Shown here in pieces: positions 57,565 through 64,000 of a stretch of DNA of 64,000 bases. The stretch covers positions 53,835,618-53,899,617 of the forward strand of contig CM049317.1 of the NCBI GenBank assembly GCA_026874595.1, written 5' to 3'. The stretch comes from Sipunculus nudus. Taxonomy: Eukaryota > Annelida > Sipuncula > Golfingiida > Sipunculidae. Made by a program: the position numbers and the translations under genes. The notes beneath the pieces are model-generated. The model was not told the DNA's origin and searched no databases. It saw only the letters and a list, made by a program, of their open reading frames with translations. How positions within the stretch are numbered: position 1 is the first letter of the stretch; every line of letters begins with the position of its first letter.

Positions 57565-60500
57565 CAACAGTGTCGAGTTATTGCTCAGAACAAAATTAAA
57601 TAAAGACATACATACATGCGTACAACATACACACATGCCCGACAAACAAATCCAACTTTGATACCCCTTTTCTATGCAGCTCCCGCTCGGAAGGGATGGT
57701 GTTTAAAACAAATCTTTACAGTCAGGTTCTCAACCGTACCATGAGCCATTTTCAAGGTGCATAAAGCAAACCGACACATGTACACAAGCAGTCGCTTGCA
57801 TGCAAAATCTGAACAGAACTGGCCGATTAGCTCATACAACACCCACACCCATTTGACACCCACACCCATTTGATATTTCACTACATTTGTTCCATTTTGA
57901 ATAATCATTTATACAAAAGCTCGATTTTCTCAATAATCAATTGACTTGAACCCTAATAAATCTGATATAAGGGGTCTCTGTCGAACGAATTTTCCACTCA
58001 CCATTTGGTTTTACCGTTCTTCAATTTATGACCAACAGTTTGATCATTAGGCCAAATGTCATGCTTTTCAAATGAGCACCATAACCCATGGGTCACTTTT
58101 TCGTTTACAAATATACAAATACAAATATTTCTATTCGCTATTTTAACAAATGTTTATAGTGACCCATGTGTTTAACCATGTTTTCCATGTTTAATTTTTT
58201 TTTCAATAAATTTAACTTAATAACCACGTGTTAAACATTCATGAGTTAGACGGGACCTTATCTAATGTAAGCTAATTTTACTCGGTTGCGGTCGCGGATA
58301 AGTAAATTATCAACATATAACATTGTGTGGGAGGGATTCCTTTAATGCAAACGCAATTTCGGTATGGGAAATTAAATATTCTTTGTTTTGATAAAGGGTC
58401 GAACGGGTTTGCAGATAGAATCTCTCTAAATTGAAGGGATAAAAAGTAACACAAAATAAAACACTACATAACTACATAAGTGGTTTTCAGGTTATAATAC
58501 ATATACTAATCAATTCACACTACAAGGGAAAGTCATGTTTGCCCGAAAACTGATAGATTAAGTCAAAATCACGGATAATATGGTATAAAAAATTACTTGA
58601 CCAGATACTTATATAAAATGGGTGATAAGTCCCATGCATTTAAATGCTTCAATCCATACTGCAGCTTTCCTCTGTGTTTGTGTACGTGTGTGTATGTGGT
58701 TGAATTTTTTTTAAAATTATCGTTAAAATTACATACATTTACACCTCATGATCATTTTCCATGCCAGAAGCATGGGAAGTTGACTGAATTTACAGTACAA
58801 CCTGTGTAACAAAAACCCCACGTGGCCAAACGTTCTTAATTCACAAGTGGTCTGATTGGACAGCTCAGTTACAACTAATGTGATTGCGTTCGGTTTACTA
58901 AAGGGTGGTCTTAATAGACAGGTGGTCATATTATATAGGTCTATCAGAAATATTCCAATGATTAAAAAATAAGTAAATGTTTTCAAATCAATGATTTATA
59001 TTACAAATAATATCCGATTTTTAGGTTATCTGCAAGCACTTAACAAATCTATCCACACGGTCGATGGTCAATATAAAAGTAACTCATGTAAAAATGGATG
59101 TTCTGGATACATCATGGTTTGATTGCGAAGATGACACCCTCGTCATATACTGAACAGTGCTGAGACTCCTTGCCAAAGTCTTTACCACAAGAGCGTGTCC
59201 TCTCAACCCTAGACCCAGTTGTGGCCCTATAGTATATACAGAGCCACAGTCCACTGCCTTTATTGATCGTGCGTACGGGGCGCTAGGAATGAATGAATAC
59301 TGGTCAAGTATGGGCGGCAGGCAAATACAGAAAAAAAACCTACTGCCAATCCTGCTTGCACTTCTGTGAGCTTAAAACCGCTGTACGAATGAATAGGCCC
59401 CAAGGACTATATACCCCCTACCTTATGATAAATAATATATTTAATGTGCAACCGCGAAAAAGAAATAATACCTTTTGAATTACAAATGGATGTGTGACCA
59501 GACGTTTTGGCCTGTGATAATGAGTAAACATGCTGAGCAAGATGTGCTTGTTCAAAGTATTCTTGTGCATGGTTGGACGTCTTTCAGAAAACACACAAGC
59601 AAGAAATCCAAATGTATTTGACTCATATCACATTCACCTACCTCGTACGATCACAGTAAAGTCTCTACATAAAAGTAAATGATGTTTAAATAAAAATATC
59701 AATTACCATGGCAACAATACCCCCTGTTCTTCCTGAATCATCCAGTCATCAATATGTTAATTACATGTATAATTGTCATATATTTTCCTTGCAGAACCTT
59801 TTAAAAAAACAGCAATCTTATATCCCGTATAAGTATTACTCTCGACTTAATTTAAGATATGATATCATTTAAGATATCAATCTTTTAACATACACGATCT
59901 TTTTTTATACGGTCAACCTTTTTCCTTTCAACTTTGTCTTTCAATATGAGACTACTTATTCATAAAGACATTATTTGCACGATAATTCCCTTTTTGCGAA
60001 AATCGCGAATTTCAATCCCTGGTGAACAACCACAGTATATAGAGTATATACACATGTATTAATGAATATAATTTTACTGCAACAGAAGTATCTGACAAAC
60101 TTTGATACTTCTATATTTGTATAACTCTATAAGTGGTCGAAATATGTTGCAACCCTGTCGGAACGCATTATGTGATCCTCCGCACAGGGTCCAAATCTAT
60201 ATATTTAGGAAATGATGTATCTGGGACATCATTGACAGATCTCATATGTGGGCAATGGTGAATTGGCTAATACCTACCGTTAACATCCGTGCAAATTATA
60301 TGCAACAGTTCATAGCGATTATACTCATACGAGGTCTGTATATCTCGATTTTTACCTCTTTATATACATATATAAATATATAATCTAATGTGTTCAACAA
60401 ATGACTGTGAACCGCAGTATACACAACGTTGAATAACAAATATACGAAAGATAGGGTGCATGAACTTGTGGTAATGTGTATTATACGGGCACCAGGGTGT

Positions 60501-60596
60501 GCTATAACTCCGCTATAGTAACCAGTCTATTTCTGAAAACGATCGAACACATGCACGTAAGTCATTCTATATAACCCTCATGTCATCTGCACCTAC
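57408..60596. other. Intron 1 of copy 2
   Basis: 3.2 kb, colinear with copy 1. It contains a (TA)n run (57,512-57,561) and the segment shared with 61.6 kb (58,040-58,450). No additional exon was recognised. Confidence 0.6.
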
Positions 60597-60663
60597 CTTG
60601 CATTAGTACCGCTAATAACATGACTTGTATAGTCTTATTCTGAAACCACATCAGCTCCATCAT

Positions 60664-61600
60664 CCCTCTGTTTCACCTGTGTTGTCTCCTGGTCAGATTG
60701 TGGACGACTAATTAATTTCCGTTCTCGCTAACCAGGAAGTATAATTAATCCTGGACTGATATGTAAGCACTGTCACTCTTTACCATACAGCAAAAGAAAC
60801 AGGATACATTAACACTCGGATGATTCCGTTACGTCCCCTCACTCCTATTACTTATTTGTGCTTTACTCCTTTATTCAACCTTGATAAATATGTTTAAACT
60901 TTAAATAAAAGCCCCTTTTTAATACCCGTATTTTTTTGTTTATCGGGTACATATTATTGTGATGCGCCTATTCATCTTTGACAGATTCATCTGATGTATG
61001 AAACAAGTGGCATCACCTGTAATTGATTCTGTTTTATACAGCTGTCTCGTGCGTTAACAGGGCACAGATCAGACATGGTACGTTAATTTCAACATCAAAG
61101 TAGTTTGGTGAAATCTCTGTTTATTATATCATCGAGACCAGTAATCTGTGAGCTGAAAAAAAAAACGTGATTTTCAGCTTTTTAAACCGCATAACTTTCT
61201 GAGTATTCGAGACAGTTGAACAAAATAGAATTAATAGATCTATTGACCTTAAAACTGAATAGATATTCCTCATGTACACTCACAACTTGTCAGCATGCAA
61301 TACCTTAACAGAAATGGCTGATTTGCTTTTTAAAAATGTCACTCACTGATTTGACATTTCAATGCATTTGCCCCACTTGGTGTTAGAATTTAAAAAAAAA
61401 GTCCGACGTTTGCAATCATTAATGGCCTGTATTTTACTTTTTTTTATATACGGAGATTCAAGGGGGATTTTGGGACGGACAGTTGACATTCGTGTGACAG
61501 ATTTAACTATGATAACTGATATAAAGGACGTCTGTCATACCCATTTTCACGTCAACATTAACAGTTTAAACAAAATTTTACCGTTAATCAAAACATGAAT
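60664..61600. other. Upstream of copy 2 gene
   Basis: Colinear with copy 1 up to about 61,475, then diverges. No gene was recognised. Confidence 0.5.
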
Positions 61601-61604
61601 AACA

Positions 61605-62200
61605 TTTATGAATGTTAAGCCAAATGTCATGCCTACCAACTATGATCATAACCCATGGGTCAATAATCGTTTACTTTATGAATCCTTCCTTTTGCTTAAA
61701 CATGGGTTAATAGTGACCCATGTGTTCACCATGTTTTACATTTTCAACTTTTGTAAACATATTTAACTAAATTACCACGTATTTAAACATTCATTGGTTA
61801 GAACTGAGTTTAGCTAATTTAAACTGATTTCGGGCGGTTGCGGTCGCGGATAAGAATATTATCAACGTATCACATTATGAAGGAGATATTCCTTTAATGC
61901 GATCGCGGTTGCGGTACGGTTAAGCGTTAAATTCTGTTGGATAATTGGTTTGAACGGGGTTGCACGAAGAATGCCTCTAAATAGGATATATAACTTAAGG
62001 GGTGTTATGCGATTTTTCATCGAGTGTTAGTTGCTAAATACGCATAACAAAATGTTCCTACTAAAAATTAGTTTTTAAGATTTATTAAAGACAGTAAAGG
62101 AATGTTCCTGTCCGATGACTAGAAAGTTCAGCCTGTAATAATAACCGCCCGAAATCAGTTTAAATTAGCTAAACTCAGTTCTAACCAATGAATGAAATAG
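61605..62200. repeat. Rearranged block: displaced intron segment, inverted LINE piece, 52-bp inverted repeat
   Basis: 61,605-61,975 resembles 58,040-58,450. 62,045-62,140 is the reverse complement of the LINE fossil region at 56,585-56,685. 61,788-61,839 and 62,143-62,194 are perfect 52-bp inverted repeats. The block is absent from copy 1. Confidence 0.8.
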
Positions 62201-63055
62201 AAAGAGATTGTCTTTAAACGTATGCACCAGACAATTTTTACATAAAGGATTAAGTCTCTAATACCGTATTCAGCGACAAATAGGTCACATGTACGTGTTT
62301 GTATATATGCTAATAACAAATTCTTGACAGGTCGTACGACGGATAGGGCGTGACTAGTCCCAAACACATGGTAACTTATCCTTGCCTATGTCAAGAGTAC
62401 AGACTTGTCACAAAACACAGGTAAATTTAAGTCATTAGAGTATTACCTATTGAATGTCGGTACTGGGGACTGTCTCTGTATATACATATAAAACAAGGAA
62501 CCTAACCTTTTATGGTACAGACTTAGGCGCGCCTGTTTCAACTGCTTTATTTTCTCTGATATTCCGCAAAAACATAACAAAAATGGATGTTCGACTCATC
62601 AGGAAAGTTGTAATTTTTGACAGGTGTCATTCCATTATACATGATGAAAGGGAGACAGCTGGTCATTAATAACCATGCGGAATTCATCTCTACGATGCAG
62701 CTACGACCGGGTTAGCTATAAAATTAATGTAAACGTCTATTGCAATGTAAGGACAGATCGGGATTATGACTTGTTCGGTCGGAGGGGGGTGGGGGTGGGG
62801 GTGGTGCATATCTGATGTATGTCGTCGTCATATTTATATACATATAAAAACTGTTATATCTGACACGCAATTACCAGTCCAATAGTACATGTTCGCGTGC
62901 ATCACACATCTGACTTTGTTCATGAAACATTAGTCCTGACTCCAAATGTATTACCACCGGTTCCACATTTGAAAATTCTAGCAGTAGAAAAGCAGATAGT
63001 CCTATAATGACCCACACCAGCGCCCTAACAAACGACTAAAGGTGGGAGGGGGAAC
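62201..63055. other. Non-coding, partly colinear with copy 1
   Basis: A G-rich segment and 'atatctgatgtatgtcgtcg' near 62,780-62,825 repeat the motif that begins each tandem unit. 62,835-63,030 matches 52,780-52,985. No gene was recognised. Confidence 0.5.
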
Positions 63056-63059
63056 AGTT

Positions 63060-63315
63060 TTTTTCCAGTAGTGTACGTGGCCTCTAGATCATTGTAAGGA
63101 GAAATAGAAGCAAAGTCTGACGAGAGTTTGAAGATGCCACACCAAGCCAAGCAAAAAGAGACACAAAACGCCGTCTCAGGTTAGCTCCAGAACACCACTC
63201 ACTGAGTCCAAGTAGCGAAGTCGGACGATCCAGCGGAGCAGCAGCAACCACGCCCACTCCGCGCGGAGAACCTGTACACCGCCTCCATCCGCATACAGAG
63301 TTAAGCGTTGTCAAG
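63060..63315 (-). other. GC-rich conserved block, copy 2
   Basis: Counterpart of 52,990-53,265, with a one-base deletion that shortens the minus-strand frame to 76 codons. Confidence 0.4.
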
Positions 63316-63489
63316 AAGACGTTATTTTGAATGATAATAGAATTTCAACAGAATACTTGTGAAAACGACATGTATGATTGCATACGTTTTTTGCTTAATA
63401 AAATTTGCAGCATCCCTGACAACCGTGAGAACCTGAATGAAACAACATTATTCACCATGAGAAGCTATATTTTGAACGCATCGGATTTC

Positions 63490-63490
<1 letters not shown>

Positions 63491-63558
<68 letters not shown>
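63491..63558. repeat. (TA)n microsatellite
   Basis: About 67 bp, twice the length of the paralogous run at 53,449-53,483. Confidence 0.95.
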
Positions 63559-63562
<4 letters not shown>

Positions 63563-64000
63563 TACAAATAGAGGAATCAAATTTTGTTTGACATATTTAC
63601 TACTATGTAGTTTCATGTGATGCACTCATCAGGTAAGAATGTCTGATTGAGTGGTATGGTTGATAACAGCACACATTTGAGAAGTTTTATGTTGTGTGGG
63701 CAGTCCTTGGCTATGGTTATAGAATACCCTGTACTTTTGTTGCTTATTTTAAAATAACGACACAGTACAAGGTGCATTCAATGCTGTCTTGAAAGGCACG
63801 GCCCTTGGATTAGGGATCAAAAGCGTATATTGTTTTTGCACAATTGTTGTCGGTCTGCACACCATTAAATCCTTTTGACTTAATACAAACGTTCAACAGG
63901 AAAAAAACTCACTTTAGATGTACTTACACTCTGCAATTCATCTGTTTTGTACATATTATTATTCTTTGTGTGAGTAAACTCACTCAAATGCTGCCTGTTT

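Larger units (their letters stand above)
55743..60663 (-). pseudogene. Shisa/CYYR1-like gene, copy 2, nonsense codon before the membrane helix
   Basis: Transcript-order exons are 60663-60597, 57407-57222, 56998-56920 and 55893-55743, each the same length as in copy 1 with intact splice sites. Exons 1-3 are open and retain the signal peptide and all ectodomain cysteines (ACCDRNYQPRCC). At the start of exon 4 the Trp codon TGG is TAG (55,892-55,890), so translation would stop after 111 residues, just before the helix. Downstream codons remain open to the original stop, so the change looks recent. Amino-acid changes against copy 1 are few in exon 2 (3 of 61) but frequent in exon 3 (5 of 25). The product could be a soluble ectodomain, or the copy is a young pseudogene. 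The next AG in exon 4 does not restore frame. Confidence 0.75.
54336..64000. repeat. Tandem duplication unit, copy 2
   Basis: Starts near the G-run and 'cttatctgatgtttgttg' (54,360-54,410) and runs to the window edge inside the tail. It lacks the 11.8-kb insertion. It has private DNA at about 54,540-54,756 and 61,480-62,780. Confidence 0.85.

Overview
The window is AT-rich, intron-rich animal DNA, most likely from a bivalve mollusc or a close lophotrochozoan. This is inferred from three things: short exons with GT/AG boundaries, secreted and membrane gene families typical of molluscs (a zona pellucida (ZP) domain protein, a small C-type lectin, and a pair of cysteine-rich one-pass membrane proteins), and dense repeats of molluscan style (a tandem-core element resembling 'pearl'/CvA, tRNA-derived SINEs, PIF/Harbinger, ACGG-rich repeat tails, long TA runs). 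No species can be named. There are no operons, CRISPR arrays or rRNA genes. Most of the 64 kb is non-coding.

Layout. 1-4,821: three minus-strand exons of a ZP-domain protein whose 3' end lies left of the window and whose 5' exons were not found. 4,822-16,396: repeats (SINEs, two nested MITE-like elements, dispersed fragments) and one doubtful exon. 16,397-24,330: a three-exon plus-strand C-type lectin gene of 164 codons, with an eight-unit ~180-bp tandem-core element in intron 1. 24,331-32,340: repeats and unique AT-rich DNA. About 32,340 to the right edge: two tandem copies of a ~10-kb unit, each holding a four-exon minus-strand gene for a Shisa/CYYR1-like (STMC6-type) cysteine-rich membrane protein.

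The two copies differ in informative ways. Copy 1 (exons between 33,657 and 51,088) is open throughout and predicts 160 residues, but its third intron holds an 11.8-kb insertion (34,350-46,150). That insertion has terminal inverted repeats and a 6-bp target duplication, and carries inverted arrays of a 21-bp unit built on a perfect 12-bp palindrome. Copy 2 (55,743-60,663) preserves the empty target site, so the insertion can be proved from this window alone. Copy 2 has a TGG-to-TAG change immediately before the transmembrane helix, so it would give a truncated soluble ectodomain or is a young pseudogene.

Nested inside the 11.8-kb element is a complete-looking 6.0-kb PIF/Harbinger transposon (37,355-43,379). 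It has an intact DDE transposase, a two-exon Myb/SANT-like partner with a SINE in its intron, a third unrecognised ORF, and a near-perfect 158-bp palindrome. The outer 11.8-kb element is the best candidate for something undescribed: no transposase for it is visible, and its ends match no family I can name with confidence.
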